Shown: one piece after another, positions 19,609 through 25,911 of the stretch
How the letters are laid out: every line of letters begins with the position of its first letter
Position numbering within the stretch: the first letter of the stretch is position 1
Assembly: GCA_910578575.1 (NCBI GenBank)
Contig: CAJTQP010000024.1
Coordinates: forward strand, 1-31,554
Direction of reading: 5' to 3'
Length of the DNA: 31,554 nucleotides
Source of the DNA: an uncultured Oscillospiraceae bacterium
GTDB taxonomy: Bacteria; Bacillota; Clostridia; Oscillospirales; Oscillospiraceae
Translations under genes and position numbers: made by a program
The notes under the pieces: generated by a model
The model's input: the letters and a program-made list of their open reading frames with translations, nothing else
What the model was told of the DNA's origin: nothing
Databases searched by the model: none

Positions 19609-20139
19609 TCATTCCTCTTCCGACTTCAGCCGGGCATATAGCTTCATGTCCAGGATCTCTCCGTTCTTGACCGCGTGGCATTTCAGGACCCCCTCCAAGG
19701 AGAATCCGGCCTTTTCCAACACCCGGCAGGAGGCCTGGTTGCGGGCAAAGGGCTCGGCAAATATCTTCAAGATGTCGCTGTGCTGAAACACATAGTCCAC
19801 TGTCTGCTGCACCGCGCTGGTCATAAGGCCCTGTCCCCAATAGGGGCGGCCCAGGTAATAGCCCAGTTCCGCGGTTCGGAAGTGTATGTTCTCCTGCCGG
19901 AACACCCCAATGCTGCCCACGGCCCGGTCCTCCACTGCGATGGCAAAGGGGAAGGTCTTGGTGGGGTCGACCTCCAGCATGGCGGCGATATATTCCCTGG
20001 CATCCGCCGGGGTGTAGGGGTAGGGCAGGCCATCCCGTAGGTTGTCCAGGACCCGCCGGTCGTTGAGCATTTCCGCGATGTGTTCCGCGTCTTCCATTCG
20101 CCAGGGCCGGATCGTACAGTGTGTGTGTTTTGTATCCAT
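19609..20139 (-). CDS. GNAT N-acetyltransferase (RimJ/RimL-like)
   Basis: A 176-residue acetyltransferase of the RimJ/RimL type. The N-terminus CTIRPWRMEDAEHIAEMLND is followed by VGSIGVFRQE and LGYYLGRPYWGQGLMTSAV, where the acetyl-CoA-binding R/Q-x-x-G-x-A/G pattern appears as WGQGLMT. The C-terminal NQASCRVLEKAGFSLEGVLK is the usual closing block. It transfers an acetyl group from acetyl-CoA to an amine, but the substrate cannot be deduced. It heads the run GNAT - MFS/SpeE - addB - addA. Only 25 nt separate it from the fba terminator, so no separate promoter can fit unless it overlaps that hairpin. Confidence 0.9.
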   Translation of the reverse strand: MDTKHTHCTIRPWRMEDAEHIAEMLNDRRVLDNLRDGLPYPYTPADAREYIAAMLEVDPTKTFPFAIAVEDRAVGSIGVFRQENIHFRTAELGYYLGRPYWGQGLMTSAVQQTVDYVFQHSDILKIFAEPFARNQASCRVLEKAGFSLEGVLKCHAVKNGEILDMKLYARLKSEEE

Positions 20140-20160
20140 TGCCTTTCCCTCTCTTTTGGT

Positions 20161-20194
20161 GGAAAAGGGGCTGTCTTAGATGAGACAGCCCCTT
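20161..20194 (-). terminator. Intrinsic terminator of fba
   Basis: A perfect 12-bp stem AAGGGGCTGTCT (20165-20176) / AGACAGCCCCTT (20183-20194) with a 6-nt loop. On the minus strand it is followed by only a short T-tract (TTTTCC). It may therefore be leaky and allow readthrough into the GNAT gene. Confidence 0.8.
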
Positions 20195-20212
20195 GCACTT
20201 GGTGTGATTTCG

Positions 20213-21148
20213 TTAAGCCTTCCCGTCGCTGCCCAGGACGTTGACGATCTTGTCCTTCACCAGGTCCTTCACGTACTGGCGGCCCACTTTCAGATAGCCT
20301 CTTGGGTCAAAGCCAGCAGGGTCAGCAATCAACTGCTGGCGCACCCCGGCGGTCATGGCCAGGCGCAGGTCAGAGTCGATGTTGATCTTGCACACCGCCA
20401 TCCGGGCGGCCTGGCGCAGCTGGTCCTCCGGCACACCGATGGCATACTTCAGGGCGCCACCGTTGGCGTTGATAATATCCACATAGCTGGGGGTCACAGA
20501 GGATGCCCCGTGGAGGACGATGGGGAAGCCCGGCAGGCGCTTGGAGACCTCCTCCAAAATGTCAAAACGAAGCTGGGGCTTGGTGCCCGGTTTGAACTTG
20601 AAGGCCCCGTGGCTGGTACCGATGGCGATGGCCAGGCTGTCCACCCCGGTGGCCCGGACAAACTCCTCCACCTCTTCCGGGTTGGTGTAAGAGGAATCTG
20701 CGGCAGAAACGTTCACGTCGTCCTCAATGCCCGCCAGACGGCCCAGCTCCCCTTCCACCACCACGTCGTGGGCGTGGGCATACTCCACCACCTTGCGGGT
20801 GAGGGCAATGTTGTCCTGGAAGCTGTGCTTGGAGCCATCGATCATCACAGAGGTGAAGCCCCCATCGATGCAGGCTTTGCAGATTTCAAAATCCTCCCCG
20901 TGGTCCAGATGCAAGGCCATGGGCAGGCCCGTGTCCTCCACAGCGGCCTCCACCAGCTTCATCAGGTAGGCGTGCTTGGCATACTTCCGCGCCCCGGCGG
21001 AGACCTGGAGGATGACGGGGGAATTGACCTCCTTGGCAGCTTCGGTGATCCCCTGGACGATCTCCATATTATTGACATTAAAGGCACCGATGGCGTAACC
21101 GCCCTCATAGGCCTTGCGGAACATTTCCGTGGTGGTAACTAACGGCAT
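20213..21148 (-). CDS. fba: Class II fructose-1,6-bisphosphate aldolase
   Basis: A 311-residue class II, metal-dependent aldolase that cleaves fructose 1,6-bisphosphate to dihydroxyacetone phosphate and glyceraldehyde 3-phosphate. Visible signatures are ALHLDHGEDFE with Asp82 and the metal-ligand His83, the acidic loop EGELGRLAG (132-140), GTSHGAFKF with His180 and VLHGASSV with His213. The start at 21148 is set by GGAAAGGAG upstream and by the MPLVTTTEM start typical of the family. The frame extends upstream through the promoter but has no reason to be used there. It has its own promoter (21189-21217) and terminator (20161-20194). Confidence 0.96.
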   Translation of the reverse strand: MPLVTTTEMFRKAYEGGYAIGAFNVNNMEIVQGITEAAKEVNSPVILQVSAGARKYAKHAYLMKLVEAAVEDTGLPMALHLDHGEDFEICKACIDGGFTSVMIDGSKHSFQDNIALTRKVVEYAHAHDVVVEGELGRLAGIEDDVNVSAADSSYTNPEEVEEFVRATGVDSLAIAIGTSHGAFKFKPGTKPQLRFDILEEVSKRLPGFPIVLHGASSVTPSYVDIINANGGALKYAIGVPEDQLRQAARMAVCKINIDSDLRLAMTAGVRQQLIADPAGFDPRGYLKVGRQYVKDLVKDKIVNVLGSDGKA

Positions 21149-21188
21149 GATGACCGCTCCTTTCCTGTTGTTCAATGAAACTTCTCTT

Positions 21189-21217
21189 ATTGTATCAAAA
21201 CTTTGGGAAAAGCACAA
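21189..21217 (-). promoter_or_regulatory. Sigma-A promoter of fba
   Basis: Minus strand: -35 TTGTGC (21217-21212), 17-bp spacer, -10 TACAAT (21194-21189). The -10 matches at 5 of 6 bases. It lies about 40 nt upstream of the aldolase start codon and just downstream of the terminator of the neighbouring pseudogene. Confidence 0.7.
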
Positions 21218-21251
21218 CCATAAAAACTCGATTGGGCATCCGATGCACTGC

Positions 21252-21285
21252 AAAAAAGCAGTGGACCCGCTGTCGGTCCACTGCT
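21252..21285 (-). terminator. Intrinsic terminator of the Rpn-type pseudogene
   Basis: A perfect 11-bp stem AGCAGTGGACC (21257-21267) / GGTCCACTGCT (21275-21285) with a 7-nt loop, followed on the minus strand by six T residues. It begins 9 nt after the degenerate gene's stop codon and insulates fba from it. Confidence 0.9.
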
Positions 21286-21294
21286 CCCTGCCTT

Positions 21295-22130
21295 TTATTC
21301 TTGTTCCCCTTTGCCGAGAATTTCTTGCACTTCACGGGGAGGTTTTTCCACCACGTCCGCAATCTGCTCCAGGGTGTAGCCCTTTTTGTGCATGGTTGCG
21401 ATAATCCTGGCTTCCCGCTCGGCTCTGCCTTCTGTTCTTCCTTCTGCCCTTCCCTCAGTGCGCCCAGTAAACGGTGCAGGCGATGCTTTGTGTCCTGCTC
21501 CGGAAGCTTGTCGGTCAACCCGATGAGAACGATATTCAGCAGGTCCAGCTTGCCCTCCCATTGGCAGTTCCCCAACAGGCTGTCATTGGTCAGATGCACA
21601 TAGTTCATGCTAGTCTCCTTTTGGTTCATACAAATCCAAATGGAGAAAACACGCTTGATATCATCATAATCCGTATTGGAAAAGTCCCGCTCCTTTTGCG
21701 AGGAAACCAAGCGGCACACATAGAAAATCGCTCAGTTCAAGATCGCATACTCTGTCAGCGTCCCCTTCTGCGCCTCTACATTGACGATGATCTGGGTGAG
21801 CCCATCCTTTGTGCGGACATAAAACACAATGTCAAACCGAACCAGCCCTTCCCTGATTTCCCCACTCTCCGTGTTGAGCCCCACAACGCGGTGCATTCTC
21901 TCACCACTTGCGGCATTGGTCAAACCGGGTTCCACGGGAACCGACCCAATCAATGGCTCCCCCTCAATGTAAGAGACAACCTCCTTGGGGTTCATCCCAC
22001 GAAATTCATCCACAGCTTCCACTAGGATATGCGCCAGGATGTACTTATTGCCCAAAAGGCGTTTTGCCTCGTTGTCATACTGCGCCTCTTTGTCCGTGGC
22101 ACCGACAGCATTCACTACTTCTGTATTCAT
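21295..22130 (-). pseudogene. Rpn/PD-(D/E)XK nuclease family transposase-like gene, degenerate
   Basis: The gene begins MNTEVVNAVGATDKEAQYDN at 22130 with AGGAG upstream and its own intact promoter (22171-22199). It shows the PD-(D/E)XK-like segment RFDIVFYV...IIVNVEAQKG of Rpn-type recombination-promoting nuclease/putative transposases. It is broken twice. An in-frame TGA at 21732-21734 follows the motif EYAILN, where relatives read EYAILNRAIFY, consistent with a CGA to TGA transition. A one-nucleotide loss near 21452-21460 then moves the frame so that LHRLLGA must be joined to TEGRAEGRTEGRAEREAR. The tail ends with KGYTLEQIADVVEKPPREV, the helical C-terminus common in this family. The intact product would be about 278 residues. 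Confidence 0.88.
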
Positions 22131-22170
22131 GGGGCACCACGCTCCTTTCCACGCAACTATGTCCATCTAC

Positions 22171-22199
22171 AGTATACCCCAACTCCCCTATCCAGGCAA
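22171..22199 (-). promoter_or_regulatory. Sigma-A-like promoter of the Rpn-type pseudogene
   Basis: Minus strand: -35 TTGCCT (22199-22194), 17-bp spacer, -10 TATACT (22176-22171). It is intact although the gene behind it is broken. It lies 10 nt after the stop of the XRE gene. Confidence 0.6.
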
Positions 22200-22209
22200 T
22201 CTGTTTTTT

Positions 22210-22419
22210 CTAATCGAAATAAAACAGCTCCTCAAACTTCTTATCCAAAGCGATACACAAAATCAGCGCCAGCCGCGCTGTGGGGTTGAACTGCCCCGTC
22301 TCGATGGAGCTGATGGTGTTGCGGGACACCCCCACCAGTTGGGCCAGTTGGGTCTGGGAGAGACCCTTTTCCCCGCGGGCAGCCTTCAGGCGGTTTCTTA
22401 AAATCAGTTTGTTATCCAT
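22210..22419 (-). CDS. XRE/Cro-type helix-turn-helix repressor
   Basis: A 69-residue single-domain HTH protein. The helix-turn-helix is clear: LKAARGEKGLSQTQLAQLVG followed by VSRNTISSIETGQFNPT, with the C-terminal helix LALILCIALDKKFEELFYFD that closes small Cro/CI domains. It belongs to the minimal stand-alone XRE proteins that usually autoregulate and control one adjacent membrane protein. The start ATG at 22419 overlaps the end of the DUF6442-like gene by 16 nt, so the two are translated together. A perfect palindrome in the shared promoter (22785-22796) is the likely operator. Its stop is TAG. Confidence 0.92.
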   Translation of the reverse strand: MDNKLILRNRLKAARGEKGLSQTQLAQLVGVSRNTISSIETGQFNPTARLALILCIALDKKFEELFYFD

Positions 22420-22727
22420 GTGTAGATTTGACAGCTACAAAAGATGATCGCAACAACACCCACTGTCGCCGTAAGAATATACCCTCCCTTCTTCACTTTC
22501 CAATATCCATAAATTTGATACCCAACCGTCGGAATAACCATAGCAATCAAAAGCGCATAGGGTACCCAATTTTCCGTAAAGCCGAAGAAGGCGAAAAGAT
22601 TGACCGCGATCAACATCAGGGGAATGGCCCAACGGTTTTCCTTTGCGTGTATCTTTTCTTGGACCTGCTCTTCCCACTCATCCTTCCCTTCCTCCCGGCT
22701 CCGTCTCAAAATCTCTTCTCGATCCAT
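22404..22727 (-). CDS. Small DUF6442-like membrane protein
   Basis: A 107-residue protein with a charged N-terminus (MDREEILRRSREEGKDEWEE) and three hydrophobic segments, roughly residues 33-50, 55-73 and 84-103, separated by short charged loops. The N-terminal charged block followed by membrane helices resembles the DUF6442 family, which often sits beside a small XRE regulator in Clostridia. The function of the family is unknown. The start has AAAGGAG about 8 nt upstream. It is transcribed first, from the promoter at 22772-22800, and overlaps the XRE gene by 16 nt. The family assignment comes from recall of sequence pattern and is moderately sure. Confidence 0.8.
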   Translation of the reverse strand: MDREEILRRSREEGKDEWEEQVQEKIHAKENRWAIPLMLIAVNLFAFFGFTENWVPYALLIAMVIPTVGYQIYGYWKVKKGGYILTATVGVVAIIFCSCQIYTWITN

Positions 22728-22771
22728 GTCTGCATCTCCTTTCTATCCTGCCAAGTTTTCTGTGCAAATTT

Positions 22772-22800
22772 ATGATATCATTACCAAGTATACTTGTCAA
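22772..22800 (-). promoter_or_regulatory. Sigma-A promoter of the DUF6442/XRE pair
   Basis: Minus strand: consensus -35 TTGACA (22800-22795), 17-bp spacer, -10 TATCAT (22777-22772). It is one of the strongest promoters in the window. It overlaps the palindromic operator at 22785-22796 and is back to back with the phosphofructokinase promoter that begins at 22816. Confidence 0.85.
22785..22796. promoter_or_regulatory. Perfect 12-bp palindrome, probable XRE operator
   Basis: CAAGTATACTTG reads the same on both strands. It covers the last two positions of the -35 box and the first half of the spacer of the DUF6442/XRE promoter, so a dimer bound there would block RNA polymerase. The position is what is expected for autorepression by the small XRE protein. 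Binding itself is inferred. Confidence 0.6.
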
Positions 22801-22815
22801 GGCTTTCTTTCATAA

Positions 22816-22844
22816 TTGCAAGCGCTGGGAAACTGTGCTATGAT
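22816..22844 (+). promoter_or_regulatory. Sigma-A promoter of the phosphofructokinase operon
   Basis: -35 TTGCAA (22816-22821), 17-bp spacer, -10 TATGAT (22839-22844). The ribosome binding site GGGAGG follows at 22862 and the ATG at 22877, leaving a very short leader. Confidence 0.75.
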
Positions 22845-22876
22845 AGGAGCAACACAACTTCGGGAGGAACACGCTT

Positions 22877-24124
22877 ATGGAAATTCTGAAAGGTGCCTGT
22901 ATCATCGGGCAGTCCGGCGGGCCCACCGCCGTGATCAACGCCAGCGCCCAGGGGGTCATTCAAACCGCCCTGGCGAATCCCAACATCACCCGCGTCCTGG
23001 GAGCCGCCCACGGCATCAAGGGCGTGCTGGCCGATAAGCTCTACGACATGGACCAGGAGGACCCGGCAGAGCTGGACCTGCTCCAATACACCCCCTCCTC
23101 CGCCCTGGGTTCCTGCCGCTATAAGCTGGCGGACCCCGACGTAGACGACACAGATTATCAGCGCATCCTGGAAATTTTCAAAAAGTACGACGTGCGCTAC
23201 TTCTTCTACAACGGCGGCAACGACTCCATGGACACCTGCAACAAGATCAGCAAGTATATGCAACAGGTAGGCTACCCCTGCAACGTGATCGGCGTGCCCA
23301 AGACCATTGACAACGACCTCTCCGGCACTGACCACTGCCCTGGCTACGCCAGCGCCGCCAAGTACATCGCCACCTCCTGCATGGAGCTCTACCAGGACGC
23401 ACGGGTCTACGACACCGGCACCATCGTGGTGGTGGAGATCATGGGCCGCCACGCCGGCTGGTTGGCGGGGGCTGCCGCCCTGGCCACCTGGGCGGGCTCC
23501 GGGCCGGACCTGGTGTACCTGCCCGAAGTGGACTTTGACATGGACCGCTTCCTGGCGGACGTGAAACAGGTCTACGATGCCACCGGCAACTGCCTGGTGG
23601 CCGTCTCCGAGGGCATCCACTATGCCGACGGCACCTTTGTCTCCGAGGCTAAGACCTCCGCCACCGATGGCTTCGGCCACGCCCAGTTGGGCGGTCTGGC
23701 GGCTATGCTGGCGGAGACCATCAAACAGAAGATGGGCGTGAAGGTCCGGGGCATCGAGCTCTCCCTGCTCCAGCGCTGCGGCTCCCATCTGGCCTCCAAG
23801 ACCGACATGGAGGAGGCCTATCTGGCAGGCAAGGCCGCCGTGGAGGCCGCCGTCTCCGGCACCACCGACCACATGGTGGCCCTGGACTGCCGCCGGGACA
23901 GCAAGGGCTACCACTGCCAGACCAAGCTGGTCCCCCTGTCCCAGGCCGCCAACACCGAGCAGAAGGTGCCTCTGGAATGGATCAACCAGGCGGGCAACGG
24001 GGTGGAGCAGGCTTTTATCGACTATGCCCTCCCCCTCATCCAAGGGGAGCCCCAGCGGCCGGTGGAGCATTCCCTGCCCCGCTTCGCCAAGCTGAAAAAG
24101 GTCCTGGCCTCTGACGGGGTCTGA
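22877..24124 (+). CDS. pfp: Diphosphate (PPi)-dependent 6-phosphofructokinase
   Basis: A 415-residue phosphofructokinase. The N-terminal nucleotide/PPi site is GQSGGPTAVINAS. The motif GGNDSMDT has Asp116 where ATP enzymes have Gly, and PKTIDNDLSGTDH has Lys142 where ATP enzymes usually read GTIDND. This Asp/Lys pair is the accepted signature of PPi specificity, so the enzyme should phosphorylate fructose 6-phosphate reversibly with pyrophosphate (EC 2.7.1.90). Further substrate motifs are EIMGRHAGWLA and the RGIELSLLQRCG region. The ATG at 22877 follows GGGAGG by 9 nt. A lipoprotein gene follows 22 nt later. The aldolase for the next glycolytic step lies on the opposite strand 1.7 kb away. 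Confidence 0.93.
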   Translation: MEILKGACIIGQSGGPTAVINASAQGVIQTALANPNITRVLGAAHGIKGVLADKLYDMDQEDPAELDLLQYTPSSALGSCRYKLADPDVDDTDYQRILEIFKKYDVRYFFYNGGNDSMDTCNKISKYMQQVGYPCNVIGVPKTIDNDLSGTDHCPGYASAAKYIATSCMELYQDARVYDTGTIVVVEIMGRHAGWLAGAAALATWAGSGPDLVYLPEVDFDMDRFLADVKQVYDATGNCLVAVSEGIHYADGTFVSEAKTSATDGFGHAQLGGLAAMLAETIKQKMGVKVRGIELSLLQRCGSHLASKTDMEEAYLAGKAAVEAAVSGTTDHMVALDCRRDSKGYHCQTKLVPLSQAANTEQKVPLEWINQAGNGVEQAFIDYALPLIQGEPQRPVEHSLPRFAKLKKVLASDGV

Positions 24125-24146
24125 CCCCAGGAAAAGGAGGTGCCCC

Positions 24147-25031
24147 ATGATGAAGCGGCGCTTTGTGCCCTGCATGGTCCTGTTGCTGCTCACCGCGTCC
24201 CTCACCGCCTGCGGCCCCGCGTCAACCCAGAGCCCGCCCATCAACCAAAAGCAGGAGGTCAGCCAAGGGGATCTCGCCTTGGCCCGGCAGCTCCTGGCGG
24301 AGAAAAACCTGGAGGCAACAGACCGGCTTGTGGCGGCGGTGGCAAACGACATGCAGCGCTTGGAGAACACCTTCTGGCGGGAGGCCGTGGCCATTGAGGA
24401 GGTCCAGGCCTTTGACGTCCTCTACTCCATCACCTACGATACCCTTGGTGTCAAGGACCTGGTCCGGGTCACCGAGGACGGCAGCGGCCCCATCAACGTC
24501 ACGGTCATCAATGGGGACATCAAAGACGTCTGGGTCTACCGTTCCAGCGGGCAGATCGTGTTCAACGGACAGTCCATGCGCACCCGTTCCAAAGACACCA
24601 CCCCTGGAACCACCACGCTACAGCCTGCCCCGGACCAGCATCTCCCCCAGGCTTTGGAGCAGACAGACGCCTCCGATGAGAAAAGCCTGTCAGTCCAAAG
24701 CGTCCCCCTGCCCAAGCCGCCGGAGGAGTTGACCCTCTCCTCCCTGTGCAACGCCCTGGCCGTCAGTGTCGCAGAGCAGTTGGAAGCGGCGGGCTGTTCC
24801 GCCTCCGGGGCAGACTGCGCAGCGGCGGTGGGCGCCACCTTGGCAGAGCAGCAGGACCTGGCTGCTTGGACGCTGGCTGGCTGTGAGACCGTGGAGGGCC
24901 CGTCCTACAAGCTCTATCCGTATTACGACCCGGACGCCCCCCAACATCTGTTCTATTGGGTAGAGACCTATCAGAACAGTGCCTTTTCCGGCGACCACTT
25001 TGTCTGGGCGCTTCTGGAACGCAAAGATTGA
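24147..25031 (+). CDS. Putative lipoprotein of unknown function
   Basis: A 294-residue protein with a signal peptide (RRFVPCMVLLLLTASL) and lipobox LTAC, giving an acylated Cys at residue 22. AAAAGGAGG lies 6 nt before the first ATG. The segment about 35-135 (ALARQLLAEKN to RSSGQIVFNG) looks like a folded alpha/beta domain. A Thr/Pro/Gln-rich linker of about 50 residues follows, then a C-terminal part with several Cys. I do not recognise a named family. It lies 22 nt behind the PPi-phosphofructokinase and ahead of a strong terminator, so it is co-transcribed with a glycolytic enzyme although it should sit outside the membrane. Confidence 0.8.
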   Translation: MMKRRFVPCMVLLLLTASLTACGPASTQSPPINQKQEVSQGDLALARQLLAEKNLEATDRLVAAVANDMQRLENTFWREAVAIEEVQAFDVLYSITYDTLGVKDLVRVTEDGSGPINVTVINGDIKDVWVYRSSGQIVFNGQSMRTRSKDTTPGTTTLQPAPDQHLPQALEQTDASDEKSLSVQSVPLPKPPEELTLSSLCNALAVSVAEQLEAAGCSASGADCAAAVGATLAEQQDLAAWTLAGCETVEGPSYKLYPYYDPDAPQHLFYWVETYQNSAFSGDHFVWALLERKD

Positions 25032-25038
25032 CAGACAA

Positions 25039-25080
25039 AGGCTCCGGCAGGCGCATACCTGCCGGGGCCTCTTGGTTTTT
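25039..25080 (+). terminator. Intrinsic terminator of the phosphofructokinase operon
   Basis: A 13-bp stem, AGGCTCCGGCAGG (25039-25051) with CCTGCCGGGGCCT (25058-25070), one G-T pair, a 6-nt loop and a CTTGGTTTTT tail. It starts 8 nt after the lipoprotein stop codon. Confidence 0.9.
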
Positions 25081-25117
25081 GGCCTGGGTATACGAGCCCT
25101 TCTAACCACGCCAAACT

Positions 25118-25151
25118 ACCGTTCAAGACAAAACCAGCACATCTCAGCGCA
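25118..25151 (+). promoter_or_regulatory. LytTR/AgrA-type direct-repeat operator upstream of the response regulator
   Basis: Two half-sites, ACCGTTCAA (25118-25126) and ACATCTCAG (25139-25147), are separated by exactly 12 bp, giving a 21-bp repeat period. The LytTR consensus is [TA][AC][CA]GTTN[AG][TG] as a direct repeat 12-13 bp apart; these match at 8 and 7 of 9 bases. Similarity continues to ACATCTCAGCGCA. A -35-like TTGCCC at 25158 and an extended -10-like TGATACCTT at 25178-25186 follow. The same layout recurs at 27167-27200. Confidence 0.55.
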
Positions 25152-25202
25152 ACAGGCTTGCCCCTCCCTACAAACTCTGATACCTTCAGCGTGGTGATAC
25201 CT

Positions 25203-25910
25203 ATGATTCAATTTGCGGTCTGCGACGATGACGCTGCCCTGTGCGCCAGCCTCTCCGCCCGTCTCTCCAACTATATGGGGGATGCCCGTCCCCACCATGT
25301 CACTTGCTTCTCCTCCGGTGCAGCGCTTCTGGCCAGCCCCCAGTCCTTTGACGTAATCTTTTTGGACATCCAAATGGAACAGCCCGACGGCATGGAAACC
25401 GCCAGGCAACTGCGGCAGCGGGATAGGAACAGCCTATTGATCTTCGTGAGCGTCCTACGGGAATGCGTGTTCGATGCTTTCGCTGTGGAGGCCTTTGACT
25501 ACCTGGTCAAGCCCCTGACCCAGGAGCGCTTTCAGCGGACCATGGACCGGGCTATGACCGCCCTGACCCGGCGGTCCCAGCGGCAGCTCACCATCCAAAA
25601 GGGGCACGATCTCCAGCTCATTCCCCTGGCACACATTCTGTATTGCGAGGTTTTGGGGCGAAAGGTCTCCATTCACCAGGAGGACGGCCAGGTTTTCAGC
25701 TATTATGAAAAGATGGACGCCCTTCAACAGCGGTTGGACGGACACTTCTTCCGCTGTCACAGAAGCTATCTCGTCAATCTGGACCATGTGCGCGGATGCA
25801 GCGGTGGGCAGGTCCGGCTCTCTCAGGGCAGCAGCATCCCCGTCTCCAGGCTGCGGGAACCGGAACTGATCCAAGCGCTGCTGCGCCACATCAAAGAAAG
25901 GGCCCTCTGA
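25203..25910 (+). CDS. LytTR-family response regulator (AgrA/LytR-like)
   Basis: A 235-residue response regulator. The receiver domain (1-115) has the acidic pocket Asp8-Asp10 in VCDDD, the phospho-acceptor Asp55 in FLDIQM, Ser83 in FVSV and Lys103 in LVKP. The C-terminal LytTR DNA-binding domain (about 128-232) shows LIPLAHILYCEVLGRKVSIH, HFFRCHRSYLVNLDHV and the closing IPVSRLREPEL. The ATG at 25203 begins the receiver directly; an upstream ATG would add 15 unrelated residues. The ribosome binding site is weak. It is followed by the kinase gene after one base. The operator pair at 25118-25151 in its leader suggests autoregulation. Confidence 0.93.
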   Translation: MIQFAVCDDDAALCASLSARLSNYMGDARPHHVTCFSSGAALLASPQSFDVIFLDIQMEQPDGMETARQLRQRDRNSLLIFVSVLRECVFDAFAVEAFDYLVKPLTQERFQRTMDRAMTALTRRSQRQLTIQKGHDLQLIPLAHILYCEVLGRKVSIHQEDGQVFSYYEKMDALQQRLDGHFFRCHRSYLVNLDHVRGCSGGQVRLSQGSSIPVSRLREPELIQALLRHIKERAL

Positions 25911-25911
25911 C

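Noticed and set aside
21195..21290. Extension of the pseudogene frame towards fba through the terminator
   Set aside because: This stretch is read only because the frame is shifted; it contains the terminator and the fba promoter region, and the natural C-terminus ends at 21295.
21440..21475. Programmed -1 frameshift in the Rpn-type gene
   Set aside because: There is no slippery heptamer or downstream structure at the switch point, and the same gene has an upstream in-frame stop, so decay is the simpler explanation.
22838..24394. A 518-codon open frame on the minus strand opposite the phosphofructokinase gene
   Set aside because: It is a by-product of high GC at third codon positions; the plus-strand frame has clear PFK motifs, a ribosome binding site and a promoter, while the antisense product matches nothing recognisable.
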